Notes: generated by a model from the sequence alone, not told the origin. Counted from the stretch's first letter, positions 15,998-26,287 are shown. The stretch: DNA of 64,000 bases from Pontibacter vulgaris (GCF_022758145.1 NZ_JAJVDH010000006.1:186001-250000); one strand, 5' to 3'. Numbers and translations: made by a program.

Positions 15998-17075
15998 ATG
16001 GCAGCTACCAAAGTCCTTTCTTTTGTTCCCTTACTGGCAGTAGGATTCATGCTTGCTGGATTTCACTCTCCTACACAAGATGCATTCATTTATTTATTTA
16101 ACATCAGAAACGGCACTAACTGAAAGTATAGCTGCTGATACGTCTTTGAGCAAAGGCATCATGCTTTTCAAGGAAGAGCAATATGAAGAGGCATTAGCCC
16201 TGTTTCAGGCTGCTGCGAAAGACAATCCTAAAGATGCCCTGACTAATCTATGGTTAGGACTGGCACTGGAGGCGAACAAACAGCCTTATGCCGCCATGGA
16301 AGCCTGGCGAACTTGCTATGGCAATGCCAAGTGGGAACCGGTGGCCGACTACCTCAAGGCTATGTCCTGGTGGAGAATGGGATACACAAACGATGCTATT
16401 GCCTATTTTAAGGATGCTCTAATTAACGTAAGAGATGGGAAAGCCATCTCCTTCAAGCCTGCTCAGGAGGCAATCCAACAAATCAATGAAGGTGCCTCAA
16501 CGCCGCACTTTAGCACCTGGCCGGATATATCTACCCTGGTAGCTCTTTCAAAGCAAAGTAACCAAACGCAAGCTGCAGCAACTACCACTCCGCAACCGGC
16601 TAAAGCACAGGCAAACACATCAACTAAGAATCCTAAAAAAGCAGTCCCAGAGACAGCTTCTACGACGACGACACCCAAACCTAATCCTGCTTCGGCCATA
16701 CCTGTAAAGGCAGGCGCCACCCCTAAAGCAGGTAAATGGATCGCCACTGTTTCTAACGGCTATAAAGGAGATGTATTAACCTTCAGGGTAGCAGCAGATG
16801 GCAAAAGCATTGTAGATGTGGAGTTTAAAGGACATTGGCGTGACAGGGGCTATGGCATTGAAGTGCTCACCAACTTAGACCCGCCCAGCCCTTACAAAGT
16901 AGCGAAGGGCAATTTTTCTGCTGTGCAGCAAGATACCAAAGCAGGTATGTGGTGGGAATTTACAGGTACTTTTCTCACCGCTACCACAGCCCAAGGATCC
17001 TATCGGGCTACCTTTGCAGGTGGAGAAAACGATACCTATAAACTCAAATGGACTGCAAAGCGCGTTTCTCCTTGA
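15998..17075 (+). CDS. secreted TPR protein, signal peptide out of frame (possible phase variation)
   Basis: The ATG at 15998 starts a good signal peptide (MAATKVLSFVPLLAVGF...), but that frame hits TGA at 16122. The main body, open to 17075, is in the next frame. Removing one 4-base unit from the ATTT ATTT ATTT run at 16088-16099 joins the two perfectly, giving a protein of about 358 residues. The body has TPR-like helices (about residues 45-150: LFKEEQYEEALALFQAAAKDNPKDALTNLWLG), a Thr/Pro/Ala-rich linker, and a C-terminal beta domain of about 110 residues that I cannot name. With the sequence as given, only an ATG at 16080 could start the body, without export. It may be a phase-variable switch, a fresh mutation or an assembly error. 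Confidence 0.7.
16088..16099 (+). repeat. (ATTT)3 tetranucleotide repeat at the frame junction
   Basis: Three ATTT units lie exactly where the signal-peptide frame and the TPR frame meet; one unit fewer puts them in frame. Slipped-strand mispairing at such repeats is a known on/off switch, though three units is short. Confidence 0.7.
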
Positions 17076-17083
17076 GTATAAAC

Positions 17084-17111
17084 AAAAAGCCCCTACCTGT
17101 AGGGGCTTTTT
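17084..17111 (+). terminator. terminator after the TPR gene
   Basis: Thirteen-base stem AAAAAGCCCCTAC / GTAGGGGCTTTTT separated by only two bases (in practice a 4-6 base loop), nine bases after the stop codon. Confidence 0.9.
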
Positions 17112-17547
17112 GTTTACATGCCAATTAAGTGATTAGCAATATTATTAGGTAAATGACATTGCTTATAATTGGTTTCCAGTCTTATTTTTCATTTAGATAG
17201 AAATTAATAACTGGCTCCCAGCCATATAAAAGTTCTGCCGGCACCCAAGCAGTGATTTGATAATTTAGCCTTTAAGGTTGTATCATTAAAAAGGTACGGA
17301 ATCAGGTAATGGTAATGAGCATGCATATTGCCTCAGGTTATAGACTGGTTGCTTCAAAGGCCCTTGTGATTACCTCTGAATCATAGCTCAAACTTGTGAG
17401 CCACTATTTTGCCTGACAAAAGCAAGAATTCGTAGACAACGATTAATTGCAGATGTGAAGTCATTTATGGGGTAAAAGGATAAAAGAGGTGTTAATTTTT
17501 ACCCAACGATCCGGGATGGGTTCATCGATTAAAACCAGTAAATTCAA
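17112..17547. other. gene-free stretch
   Basis: Between the convergent TPR and histidine-kinase genes. I see no reading frame, RNA gene, repeat or clear hairpin here. Confidence 0.5.
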
Positions 17548-19842
17548 TTACAAATTACTATTTCTGATAAATACCTTAAATTCAGCACTTTTTCCTTCCT
17601 CACTGGAAACAGTAATGTAGCCTCCGGCTCCCTCTACCATTTTCTTTACCATATAAAGTCCTATACCTGTCCCTTCTACATGATCATGGAAACGCTTGAA
17701 CATCGTGAACATGTGCGGCAGGTTATGGGCAGGTATACCTAAACCGTTGTCAGTTACAGTGAGCACATGGTAATCTTGCTGTTCTATGCAGCTTACCTTA
17801 ACGAGCGGCAGGCGTTCATCAGAAGCGTACTTTAAGGCATTAGATATAAGATTCAACACCACACTTCGCAAGTTCTTTTCTGAAAAATATACATGCATGC
17901 ACTCCTCAACCTCTACCTCAACATTTGCAGAGGTTGCCTTTATAGAGGGTTCCAGATCAAGTATTACATCCTTTATAGTTTTGCAAAGGTCTACTCTGGT
18001 AGCGGCTATTGTATTTTCTTGCTGAAGCTTTACAAGATCAGTCAGGCTGGTAATGGTTCGCTTAAAACGTTCCACAGAGCTTTCCATCAAACTAATTACA
18101 TGGTTCACATTTTCATGCTGCAACTCTATTTCTTTAAGCTCCTCAGACAGAATTCTAAGCAAACCTTCGATGTTAGAAATAGGAGCTTTCAGATCGTGTG
18201 AAGCCGTATAAATGAAATTGTCCAGGTCATTATTGATCCGGATGAGTTCCAGATTCTTTGCCTCCAGCGAAGCCTCCGCCTTCTTTTGATTATTTATGTT
18301 CGTATTGGTGCCAATCCATCGCAAGACGTTGCCTTGTTTATCTTTTATGGCGTAGGCTCTCGTCAGGAACCATTGGTATTCACCATCTGCCCCACGGAGT
18401 GGGAAAGTTAACTCCCAGGTTTTCCCTTCTGTCCAGGCCTGTTGTGCAAATTCCACTACACGTTTTACATGATCCGGGTGGTGAACTTTGTCCCAGCCCC
18501 ATCCGAGCATTTCATCAAGGGTAGTACCAGTATACTCATACCAACGCTCGTTATACCAAAAAATAGAACCTTCTGGGTCAGCCATCCAGGCCAGATTTTC
18601 AATATTATTGGCAAAAACACGAAATTTTTCCTCGCTTTCACGAAGTGCTAATTCAGCTTCTTTTCGCTTGGTTATATCGCGGGTTACAGCCAAATGAGAT
18701 TTTCCTGCTGTGCCTGGAAGCGGAACAGCATGGGTTTCCATTCTTCGGCGCGTTCCTTTAAGACCAATTATATCAAATTCCCAACTTATGCTATTTCCCT
18801 CGCATACACTCAGGTGATTTTTTTTCCAAGCAATTCGGTGTTCTGGGGCAATTATATCCAATACACTGGCTTTGCCGAGCAAGCCCTCATCCCCTTCTAT
18901 CATGGTAAGTCCGCAGCGATTCATGTACTGAAGCTTACCCTCGGGAGTTACAATTTTAATGCACTCAGGAGTTGCCTCAATAATTGCTTGTAACCGTGTT
19001 TCACTTTCTTCTGCCTGCTTTTTAGCTAAAACAAGTTCGGTCACGTCATGAGCCAAACAAAATATTCCAGATGGTTCTTTGTCTTCTGGAAGTTCGTAGT
19101 AAGGCTGGCAAACAATGTTAAAATAGTATATCAATTCTTCTCCACCAACTACCAGTTTAGTTGGGTATTCAGAAACAGAATACGTCTCACCAGTTTCATG
19201 CACTATATCCAACAGTTCAGCAAAGCCCTGGTATTTCGCTTCCGGTATTGCCTCAAAAACCGGTTGCCCTATAATCTCATTTGTTTTATTATAGAACCTG
19301 AGCATTTCATTGTTGCTCATCTCAATAATATTTTCGGGACCTGTTAAGATACAGACTGCCAGCGGAGCTTGTAAAAAAAGGCTGTATTTCTTCTCGATCA
19401 TTCTGAGATCAGATTCCCTTCTCTCAGCTATAATCTTATCTGTGATGTCGTGGGTAGTATGCAGTATGTAGCTTAATTTTCCATCTTTGTCCGCAATCGG
19501 ACTACTGTTTGCATGCCAATAGCGTTCTTCAAACCCCCCGGATGCATCCGGCACATCGTAGCGAACTATAGGCATATGATCCAGCACCATATTTTCTACT
19601 ACATTTTTCAGCGAGGCTCTAAGGCTAGCCGGCCCAGTAGCTGCAATAGCATCCGGGTTCTCGGGATATACTTCAAACAAGCCTCTGCCCAGTACATCCT
19701 CCCTTTGTTTTCCAGTGTTCTGCAGCAGCTCGTCGCTGATGGCTAAAATTGTATATTGGGGTTCGTTTGGCTGCAAAACAAGGAAGCTGCCCGGTAATCT
19801 AGTAAAAAGCAGTTCAAAATCAAGAGAACGATCCTGGTGCAT
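17548..19842 (-). CDS. multi-PAS sensor histidine kinase
   Basis: A 764-residue soluble kinase without membrane helices. Four PAS domains follow one another (about residues 10-140, 145-270, 280-400 and 405-525); the last carries the PAC motif (ENLAWMADPEGSIFWYNERW, IGTNTNINNQKKAEASL). Then come the HisKA helix with the phosphorylated His near 545 in TASHDLKAPISN, the N box VLNLISNALKYA, G1 DNGLGIP and G2 GTGIGLYMVKKM. It would autophosphorylate and pass phosphate to a response regulator that is not encoded next to it. A broken partial copy of its ATPase end lies at 29.3-29.7 kb. Signal sensed is unknown; PAS domains may bind small ligands or a cofactor. Confidence 0.92.
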   Translation of the reverse strand: MHQDRSLDFELLFTRLPGSFLVLQPNEPQYTILAISDELLQNTGKQREDVLGRGLFEVYPENPDAIAATGPASLRASLKNVVENMVLDHMPIVRYDVPDASGGFEERYWHANSSPIADKDGKLSYILHTTHDITDKIIAERRESDLRMIEKKYSLFLQAPLAVCILTGPENIIEMSNNEMLRFYNKTNEIIGQPVFEAIPEAKYQGFAELLDIVHETGETYSVSEYPTKLVVGGEELIYYFNIVCQPYYELPEDKEPSGIFCLAHDVTELVLAKKQAEESETRLQAIIEATPECIKIVTPEGKLQYMNRCGLTMIEGDEGLLGKASVLDIIAPEHRIAWKKNHLSVCEGNSISWEFDIIGLKGTRRRMETHAVPLPGTAGKSHLAVTRDITKRKEAELALRESEEKFRVFANNIENLAWMADPEGSIFWYNERWYEYTGTTLDEMLGWGWDKVHHPDHVKRVVEFAQQAWTEGKTWELTFPLRGADGEYQWFLTRAYAIKDKQGNVLRWIGTNTNINNQKKAEASLEAKNLELIRINNDLDNFIYTASHDLKAPISNIEGLLRILSEELKEIELQHENVNHVISLMESSVERFKRTITSLTDLVKLQQENTIAATRVDLCKTIKDVILDLEPSIKATSANVEVEVEECMHVYFSEKNLRSVVLNLISNALKYASDERLPLVKVSCIEQQDYHVLTVTDNGLGIPAHNLPHMFTMFKRFHDHVEGTGIGLYMVKKMVEGAGGYITVSSEEGKSAEFKVFIRNSNL

Positions 19843-20169
19843 TATAAAAGGATAAGAAAGTAAAAAGAAGTAAATTAAACCAGAGGCTAGCTTTAAATAC
19901 CTTATGTATATTAAATTTCAGTAGCCAATAAGAACAGTATTTAAAGCTTGATCCAAAGGTTTATAGTTGATGACTTAGACTATACTTTTTATTTATGATA
20001 CAAGTTGTATTTGGATAAAAATACATTATAAGTTACTTGTAAACTAGAGAAAACAGAGAAAGTTTTGAAATGACACGATTTGAAGCACTCCTAATGCATC
20101 AATCTGTTATTTCGTATGAAAGTATATAATTCCGTCTATTAATCAACTTGTAACAGATGCCATTGATAT

Positions 20170-20290
20170 ACCAAAGTAAAAAGCCGCTTTCTATCAAATT
20201 TAACGACTTTTTTGTTCGCTAATTTTTCCATTCGGTTAGACTATCGAACTTTCTATGAATTAAAATTCAAAGTTCTGATAAAATTCTCAT
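20170..20290 (+). repeat. degenerate copy (F) of the dispersed hairpin element
   Basis: AAAAAGCCGCTTT, then GACTTTTTTGTTCGCTAATTT followed by CCATTCGGTT, matches the hairpin end and tail of copies C and E; the leader is not recognisable. Downstream GAATTAAAATT (20257-20267) is shared with copy E. Confidence 0.4.
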
Positions 20291-20339
20291 TTTTCATCAA
20301 CTCCTATTCTTGTTTCAGTTAGGTATGTTAAATCACTGA

Positions 20340-20691
20340 CCAATAAGGGCGTCGAAGTTAGCGCCATCGGCAAAGAAACGATAAAGTAGGACTTAAGGCG
20401 TAGAAGTTTACCTGCAGACAAAATTAACCGATACAGTATTTTCTGAACTGTCTTATACTTATGTCGTTAATGAGTTTGCCGGCCTGTAAGGTAAGACGTT
20501 TCCAGTGCCTGGGATTAACTTTACCTGGTGTCGGGTTTGCTGGGCAAGAAGCTTCAGCGCAACTGGGAGTTTGGAGCCAAGTATAGGTTTGTCGGCGGTG
20601 CGCCTACCACACCTTTCTGGAGGCTTCCCGCAGAAACTACGCTTCACTGGGTGTGGGTATATATGAGTTAAATACTAAAATCTTCAATTAA
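20340..20691 (+). pseudogene. 3' remnant of a TonB-dependent receptor
   Basis: Broken frames translate to the usual order at the end of a TonB-dependent receptor barrel: KLTDTVFSELSYTYVVNEF, a stop, PGINFT, then GKKLQRNWEFGAKYRFVGGA with PTTPF, a frameshift, and ASRRNYASLGVGIYELN before TAA at 20689-20691. At least two frameshifts and one stop are needed. The plug, TonB box and most of the barrel are absent. It is a dead fragment about 130 bases upstream of, and convergent with, the diadenylate-cyclase-like gene. Confidence 0.75.
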
Positions 20692-20774
20692 TCCCTTCAA
20701 CTACCAGCTATTTCATTAAAATATCAAGAACTTAACAATGTATATTATAGAATATGTTATAAAAGCCAAAGACA

Positions 20775-21788
20775 CTACTCAAATAATTTCCATATTTTAA
20801 TACCCCCATCCTGAGATTTATATAAACAAAATTTAAATAGACCAGAATTTTGCATAGATATAAAAGCTTTCATTCTCGAACCGCCACTCAAATCATCATT
20901 TTCCAAAATGAAGCTTTCTATTAAAATATGGTATCCAATGATCCTCGCTTTATTACTGATGATAGTTATACCGTCATAATTCAACATAGAAATTAAAACA
21001 GAAGTGTACGCTTTTAAATTAATAGCTGCTTCCTTACTCCTTTTGCTCGTTGATTCCGCTATTAACATTTGGAAATCGATTGGATGAATTAAATAAATTC
21101 CCCCATTACTTTTAATTTTTACTTTGAGATTTTGAATTACTTTATTAGAATCTTCAATTATTCCAATAAGGTTTCCATGACCTGTTTTTAAAGCTTCATC
21201 TATATATTTCTCGAAAAAAGTTGCAATAATAGGCTTCAGTTTCTTATCACATCGGGAAGCTATACATTGACTTAATTGCGAGGTTTCATTTAATTTGAGG
21301 GAATTTATATCATTAAATGGTAAAGAAATGATTAGACGTTCTTTCAACCCTGAGACTTCTACTTTCTTTTGCCCTATACTTCTTAGGTAGATTATAGCCG
21401 TCTTTATGTTTGCTACTTTCAGTTCATTAAATGTTTGGCTATACATTAAAGGACTAGCTTCAGATATTTCGGCACTTATGATTCCAAATTTTATCCTAGC
21501 ATCTTTTATTTCAATAAATATAATCCAAGAATTAATTGCAAGGGGAGCACATAATTTAATTGCATTCCTAAATTCATTCAGAGCTAATTCTCTCTCAGAG
21601 ATTATTAATTCTCTAATAGGTATCGTTTCGAAAGAGTTTAGATTGTTTGTTATTAATACTTCAGGAAATAATACGTTACCTTCTTCATGATAATCAGAAA
21701 TAAGATTAATTATTTCGAGAACTCCTTGTTGGGTTATATTATCAGGTTTAAAGCCTGCTCCATTTAAAAAATCGTCAATGGATTTCAT
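20775..21788 (-). CDS. lone AT-rich protein with a diadenylate-cyclase-like (DAC/DisA_N) C-terminal domain
   Basis: A 337-residue soluble protein. Residues about 185-337 follow the order of the DAC fold that makes c-di-AMP: GHGNLIGIIED (203-213), GGIYLIHPIDFQMLI (229-243), then YDGITIISNKARIIGYHILI (271-290), SGGSRMKAF (301-309) and SQDGGIKIW (325-333). These align with the DGA...I.......G..LP, GTRHRAA and VSEETG segments of DisA/CdaA. The key residues are changed, DGA to DGI and RHR to RMK, so activity is uncertain: it may make another nucleotide, or be a dead sensor. Residues 1-180 look like the sensor half of known standalone DAC proteins but carry no motif I can name with confidence. Much more AT-rich than neighbours and flanked by unrelated genes and a pseudogene, hence probably acquired. 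Confidence 0.65.
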   Translation of the reverse strand: MKSIDDFLNGAGFKPDNITQQGVLEIINLISDYHEEGNVLFPEVLITNNLNSFETIPIRELIISERELALNEFRNAIKLCAPLAINSWIIFIEIKDARIKFGIISAEISEASPLMYSQTFNELKVANIKTAIIYLRSIGQKKVEVSGLKERLIISLPFNDINSLKLNETSQLSQCIASRCDKKLKPIIATFFEKYIDEALKTGHGNLIGIIEDSNKVIQNLKVKIKSNGGIYLIHPIDFQMLIAESTSKRSKEAAINLKAYTSVLISMLNYDGITIISNKARIIGYHILIESFILENDDLSGGSRMKAFISMQNSGLFKFCLYKSQDGGIKIWKLFE

Positions 21789-22046
21789 AACATTAATTTT
21801 GAATGCGAGGCTTTTTATTCACTTTGTATATCAATAGAGTCTATTCCTAATCAATCCTGAATGACATAAATGACACTTAATTTATGTTGCCTGATCAGGT
21901 CGTCGGGTAATGCTCTTAAATATCAGGTCACTAACAATGAATGTTAAATTTTAGTACTGGTTACATTTTCTTACACTGTTATAAATTCGAACTATTCCCA
22001 AATTATTTAATATAAACATTGTATTTGACTTATCCCTATTTAACTA

Positions 22047-25000
22047 CTATATAACAACGAACTTAGAGACGATCTGTCGTATCAGTTTTGTCATCAGACT
22101 GGAAGTAACACCATCGCGTATAGACTGGCTTACGTGGTATGTTACAGACCGTTTTGGGTCACGCCCCTTGTTAACTTTACCCATTCGGAATCGCCCCCAT
22201 TTGGACGGATTATTTGACTTAATGATAAATATGTTTACAAACTTGGAACCTGCCTTTAAAAGTAAGCCAGGATTGTTAGGATCATGCTTGTTAAGAAGTT
22301 CTACTTTCAGATTATTATAAGGAAAATGCACGTGGCCTTTAGCCTCTTTCCCGTTAGCTTCTATCTTAAACGATGCATTATGTATTTTGCCGCTCTTTAC
22401 CCGGATAAATACCATGTTCTCTAACAAAGGATTTAAAGCCTTAAAATCCATGGACTCCAGCGTGCCTTCGTAGGTATAACGGTCTTCCGGGTGGTCCAAC
22501 TGAAACTGGAAATGGGCCTGCAAAGTGCTGACACCCATAAAAAGTGCCGACGCATTTACAGTTAACATGTTATTCTGCCGGATTATGGCCGTATCGTTTG
22601 TGACGTTAAAAGCCTGCATCCGGATGTTATCCAACATAAAAACCGCAGGCTTGATACCATCCATGGCGATAATAGGGTGTTTCAAGTTGTTCTTTTCTAC
22701 CAGAATTGTATCCAGTTTAATGTAAAACCCTGCCCCACGCAGCGCGCTTTGCAGGGTCGGTGGCCTTAGTTCCGGGTCAATTCCAAGCCTGTTGTCGCGG
22801 TAGATCTCTACATCCGGGTTACGGATCAACATTTTATGTGCCACTATCTCCTGATTGTTGAATAGCCTCCGCAGACTAATGTCCTGCACCTCAATACCAG
22901 GTACCGTCAGATCAATACGGTCACGGGCATAGCGGAATAGGCTTGCATATTGTTCTTTGCTATAAAGCGGCCGCAGGCGAAGACTGTCTACTGATAGCGA
23001 TCGGTTTTGCATAGAAGCCCTCATCTCTTTTACCTCTAATGCATACAGGCTGTCGCGTGTGTAAAAGGTATATCCCTTCACCAGCATATTAATGTCTTCC
23101 ACCTCAAAAATTTCCAGCAGGTCGTTTGCTTCCAGTGATACCAGCTCGAGTTGATCTATTCCCAGGGCAACGTGCTCCAGGGTCTGGCTTATGCGGATGG
23201 TATCTTCCAGTATATGGAAATCAAATGTGCCATCTGCAACCTCCAGGCGCTCCACCCTGAAAGTTGTTTCCATATCTGGCAGTTGTTGATTAGCAGCGTC
23301 GCTTGTGGCTGTTGTATCATGCCTGTCTGTTACTTTAACTACTACCGGAGTCACGTTATGGTCTTGTAAAATAGTTACTTTGGGACCTGTGAGCAGCAGC
23401 TTACGGATGTAGTACTGCCCCGTTGTGTAAGCATGAACCAGATTAAAACCGGTAATACGGGACCTATCTGCTGAAATATCGATCAGGTTACGGCTGGCCA
23501 GTTCCGGGCTTTCAGCTTTTAAGCGTTCGTTTACTCCCCTATCGGCACTAACCGAAAACGTATGGGCAATAACCTCCTGTAATCTGCTGCTATAGTATAC
23601 GCTGTCCAGCCGGATGGTATAAAGGCTATCAGTCGACCAGTAAGTATAATCTTCGGCATGTAAGGTCATCTCCTCCATCGGGAGTGCATCGTCCAGGTTA
23701 GCCATACTAGCAGCCGTCAGATTTAAACCAGATACCGTGACAGTGGCGTGCTCAAGCAAATGGGTTCGCATAACTGGTTCCAGCTTCTCGCTGAATGCAA
23801 AGGAGCCATCTTCCAGCCTGATAGTTTTCACTGAAATAATATCCAAAAGATCAAAAAGCCCCTCCCTTAACTCTTGTTGCCCTGACTTTGATGCAGCCAC
23901 CTTACGATCCAGCAGGATAGCCGCATCCGGTTGCCTGAGCAAAACCTGATCTGCATGCAGGTGCCCAGTATCAAAAGCCTTAACCAGATCCAAACCTGTT
24001 ACCCGAAGTGTATTTGCAGTAAGGTCGAAGCGTTTTCGGCTATCTTTACTATATGGCATTTGCCTTTCATTTTCCCTGCTACTGGTGATAATTTTTACTG
24101 AGTTGGCCGAGAATTCTTTCTGACGGGCAGCGTAACGCAGTCTGGTCAGGGCAAAACTATAAGAGTTATCGGGCATCCGGTAGCGGTAATTACGCGCCGT
24201 TACCACCAGATCCTGCACCGGCAGTTTTCTATTCGGATGATAAATGAATGCAGAATCTATTACCAGGCCAGTGCCAGTCAGTGAGGCATGATCGAGCTGA
24301 TGCAATAGATGAATACTCCTGGTCTTACTATGCTGCGTAAGAGCAGCATCCGTTATACTTATCTTTCCTACTTCCAGACTTGTTATCAAAACTGAAACTT
24401 GCTGGTATATCTCCTGTAAATCAGGCCATACTTCCTGCTTAGGCACCAACTGGTCAGTGCATATATCAATTTCAGGTTGTGCTGCGGTTATACTTCCTGC
24501 CTTCAGTTCGGATGTACGAAGGGCCTGCAACAGGTTCAGCTCACTAAACCGCAGGCATGGCAGTGAGATGTTATAAAAAGTCCGTTTTGCTTTCTTCAGG
24601 CTTTTCAGTCTGTCATTTTTGTGCCAGTCTCCGGTCAATCTGAGGGCATTTACCTGTAGGGTCTTGTCGCGGGTAGACAGGTTCATGTTCCCTATCTTGA
24701 GGGCATAAGGATTAGTGAGGGGGCTATAAGTATAGTTTTCTGTGGCTAGGGTTATCGCTGCGGCAAAGGCTTTTTCTTTCGGCGTGAAAAGGGTGGCAGA
24801 ATCGAGCTGTAGCGCCTGCAAGTAAATGTTTGCCTTATCGATGCTATGTATAGTATGGATGCCATCATTTTTCTGGTGATAGCTGAAGCTGCTGTTGGTA
24901 AGTCGCATTTCATCTACGCCAATTTCTATCAGGTAAGGTGACAGGTCGGTGTAAAGTTCGGCCAGCGTTGGAAATGAAGCGGAATCGGGTACGGTAAGGT

Positions 25001-25946
25001 CTTCTAGAATATGTATGGAGGTGCGCTCCAGCAGTAATCTATCCAGGTGCATTTGTTTGGTTTTCCAGGCCGCTGCCACATCCAGGCCACGCATGTTCAG
25101 CATGGGTATTTTGAGTTGGTATACGAAATGATGCCCCAGTTCTTTAGGTAGTCCTGCATTAATCCGGATGTCTGGCTGCACCTCTACCTCCACGGCTTTC
25201 AACGCCTGTTGCCTGGAGGAGTATAAAAACCGCCCAACACGTATGGCATACACACTATCCGGGGAATGATAAGTATAGTTCTGGATCTTCAGATCAACTG
25301 CATCTGACTGCAGCATTTCGGGAATATCCTGTCCTGCCCGTAAGTTTAGCCGAAAGTCCTGCGCCTGTAGCGAAAGGTTTGCTATTTTATGTTGCGGCCT
25401 GCTTCGTTGCCCAAGTGCCAGCAACTTATAGCTTCCACCCTGTATGTCGAGCTGCCGGATGCGAACAACTTCCAAAGAGCCAGCCTTGCTATACTTTTCA
25501 TTTTTCTTTACAGACTTATTTAGTAGCTGCGTGATCTCAGGGTGTGCTACAACAACAGTGTTTATACTTAACTGATTGTTAAAGATCAGGTCAGTAAGGT
25601 GGATGTGTTCAATTTTTATACTTGGGGTTTGGATGTCGAAGAGGCTCCGGTTGGCTTGTTCCTTTTCCTTTAGCTGCCGCACAACAGTAGTATCCGGGTA
25701 AAAGTGAACCCCATGCAACGTGATGCTCCTGGAACGCAGGTAAAGCTTCAATTCCTTGAAATCGATCTGGTAAAGTCCTTCCGTCTGCTGGGCAACCTGC
25801 TTTTTAATGTAACGCTCTACAAGTGGCTCTGCCAGGAAATAAAGTGCTACCAACGCAAACATCAATAACCCAATTATACTTACAAGCACAATACCTGCAG
25901 TTTTTAAGGCTTTCGGGCCTAAGCCTATTCTAATTGGCTTCGACAT
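22047..25946 (-). CDS. giant AsmA/DUF748-like envelope protein with five internal modules
   Basis: A 1299-residue protein with one N-terminal membrane anchor (about residues 15-38, VLVSIIGLLMFALVALYFLAE) and a very long beta-rich periplasmic part. The start LVERYIKKQVAQQTEGLYQIDFKEL and the end (NGKEAKGHVHFPYNNLKVELL) resemble AsmA-family proteins, thought to bridge the envelope and move lipids. The middle repeats a module about 180-190 residues long, five times; its mark is a Y-T-Y-x(3)-DS-x-Y motif ending in SR (near 221, 402, 585, 764 and 957), followed by RHDL..V.GL.L..A..TG and LL..P...IL.D. It stands alone. Lipid transport is inferred from family; the substrate is unknown. Confidence 0.75.
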   Translation of the reverse strand: MSKPIRIGLGPKALKTAGIVLVSIIGLLMFALVALYFLAEPLVERYIKKQVAQQTEGLYQIDFKELKLYLRSRSITLHGVHFYPDTTVVRQLKEKEQANRSLFDIQTPSIKIEHIHLTDLIFNNQLSINTVVVAHPEITQLLNKSVKKNEKYSKAGSLEVVRIRQLDIQGGSYKLLALGQRSRPQHKIANLSLQAQDFRLNLRAGQDIPEMLQSDAVDLKIQNYTYHSPDSVYAIRVGRFLYSSRQQALKAVEVEVQPDIRINAGLPKELGHHFVYQLKIPMLNMRGLDVAAAWKTKQMHLDRLLLERTSIHILEDLTVPDSASFPTLAELYTDLSPYLIEIGVDEMRLTNSSFSYHQKNDGIHTIHSIDKANIYLQALQLDSATLFTPKEKAFAAAITLATENYTYSPLTNPYALKIGNMNLSTRDKTLQVNALRLTGDWHKNDRLKSLKKAKRTFYNISLPCLRFSELNLLQALRTSELKAGSITAAQPEIDICTDQLVPKQEVWPDLQEIYQQVSVLITSLEVGKISITDAALTQHSKTRSIHLLHQLDHASLTGTGLVIDSAFIYHPNRKLPVQDLVVTARNYRYRMPDNSYSFALTRLRYAARQKEFSANSVKIITSSRENERQMPYSKDSRKRFDLTANTLRVTGLDLVKAFDTGHLHADQVLLRQPDAAILLDRKVAASKSGQQELREGLFDLLDIISVKTIRLEDGSFAFSEKLEPVMRTHLLEHATVTVSGLNLTAASMANLDDALPMEEMTLHAEDYTYWSTDSLYTIRLDSVYYSSRLQEVIAHTFSVSADRGVNERLKAESPELASRNLIDISADRSRITGFNLVHAYTTGQYYIRKLLLTGPKVTILQDHNVTPVVVKVTDRHDTTATSDAANQQLPDMETTFRVERLEVADGTFDFHILEDTIRISQTLEHVALGIDQLELVSLEANDLLEIFEVEDINMLVKGYTFYTRDSLYALEVKEMRASMQNRSLSVDSLRLRPLYSKEQYASLFRYARDRIDLTVPGIEVQDISLRRLFNNQEIVAHKMLIRNPDVEIYRDNRLGIDPELRPPTLQSALRGAGFYIKLDTILVEKNNLKHPIIAMDGIKPAVFMLDNIRMQAFNVTNDTAIIRQNNMLTVNASALFMGVSTLQAHFQFQLDHPEDRYTYEGTLESMDFKALNPLLENMVFIRVKSGKIHNASFKIEANGKEAKGHVHFPYNNLKVELLNKHDPNNPGLLLKAGSKFVNIFIIKSNNPSKWGRFRMGKVNKGRDPKRSVTYHVSQSIRDGVTSSLMTKLIRQIVSKFVVI

Positions 25947-26086
25947 CTAATGTTTACATTAAGGGGTAACAGATAAAGGCATGTCTTGATGCCGATAATT
26001 TATTTTACGCCTTGTATAAATTTGAGATATTACTGAACTATCAGTATTGAATTTGTCGTATAGACTATAGAGTTAATTCAATTATC

Positions 26087-26287
26087 ATGGACGAAAACAG
26101 GCTAAAAAAATTAGAACATAAGCTCAATATAGCTGCTCAACAATACTGGCAGGAATATATTACTGAGAATGGGGAACAGGAGAATGCTGTGGTATGGATG
26201 AAAAATGATATTACCGGAGAAATGCTGTGCCTCACCAAAGGGGACTATACAAAGCAGTTTGCGGGATTTATTGACAGGCTCCGGTGA
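26087..26287 (+). CDS. small hypothetical protein (66 aa)
   Basis: A short acidic, helical protein (begins MDENRLKKLEHKLNIAAQQYW) that I do not recognise. The composition is gene-like, with an ATG 140 bases after the divergent AsmA-like gene start. No signal peptide or membrane helix. Confidence 0.5.
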   Translation: MDENRLKKLEHKLNIAAQQYWQEYITENGEQENAVVWMKNDITGEMLCLTKGDYTKQFAGFIDRLR

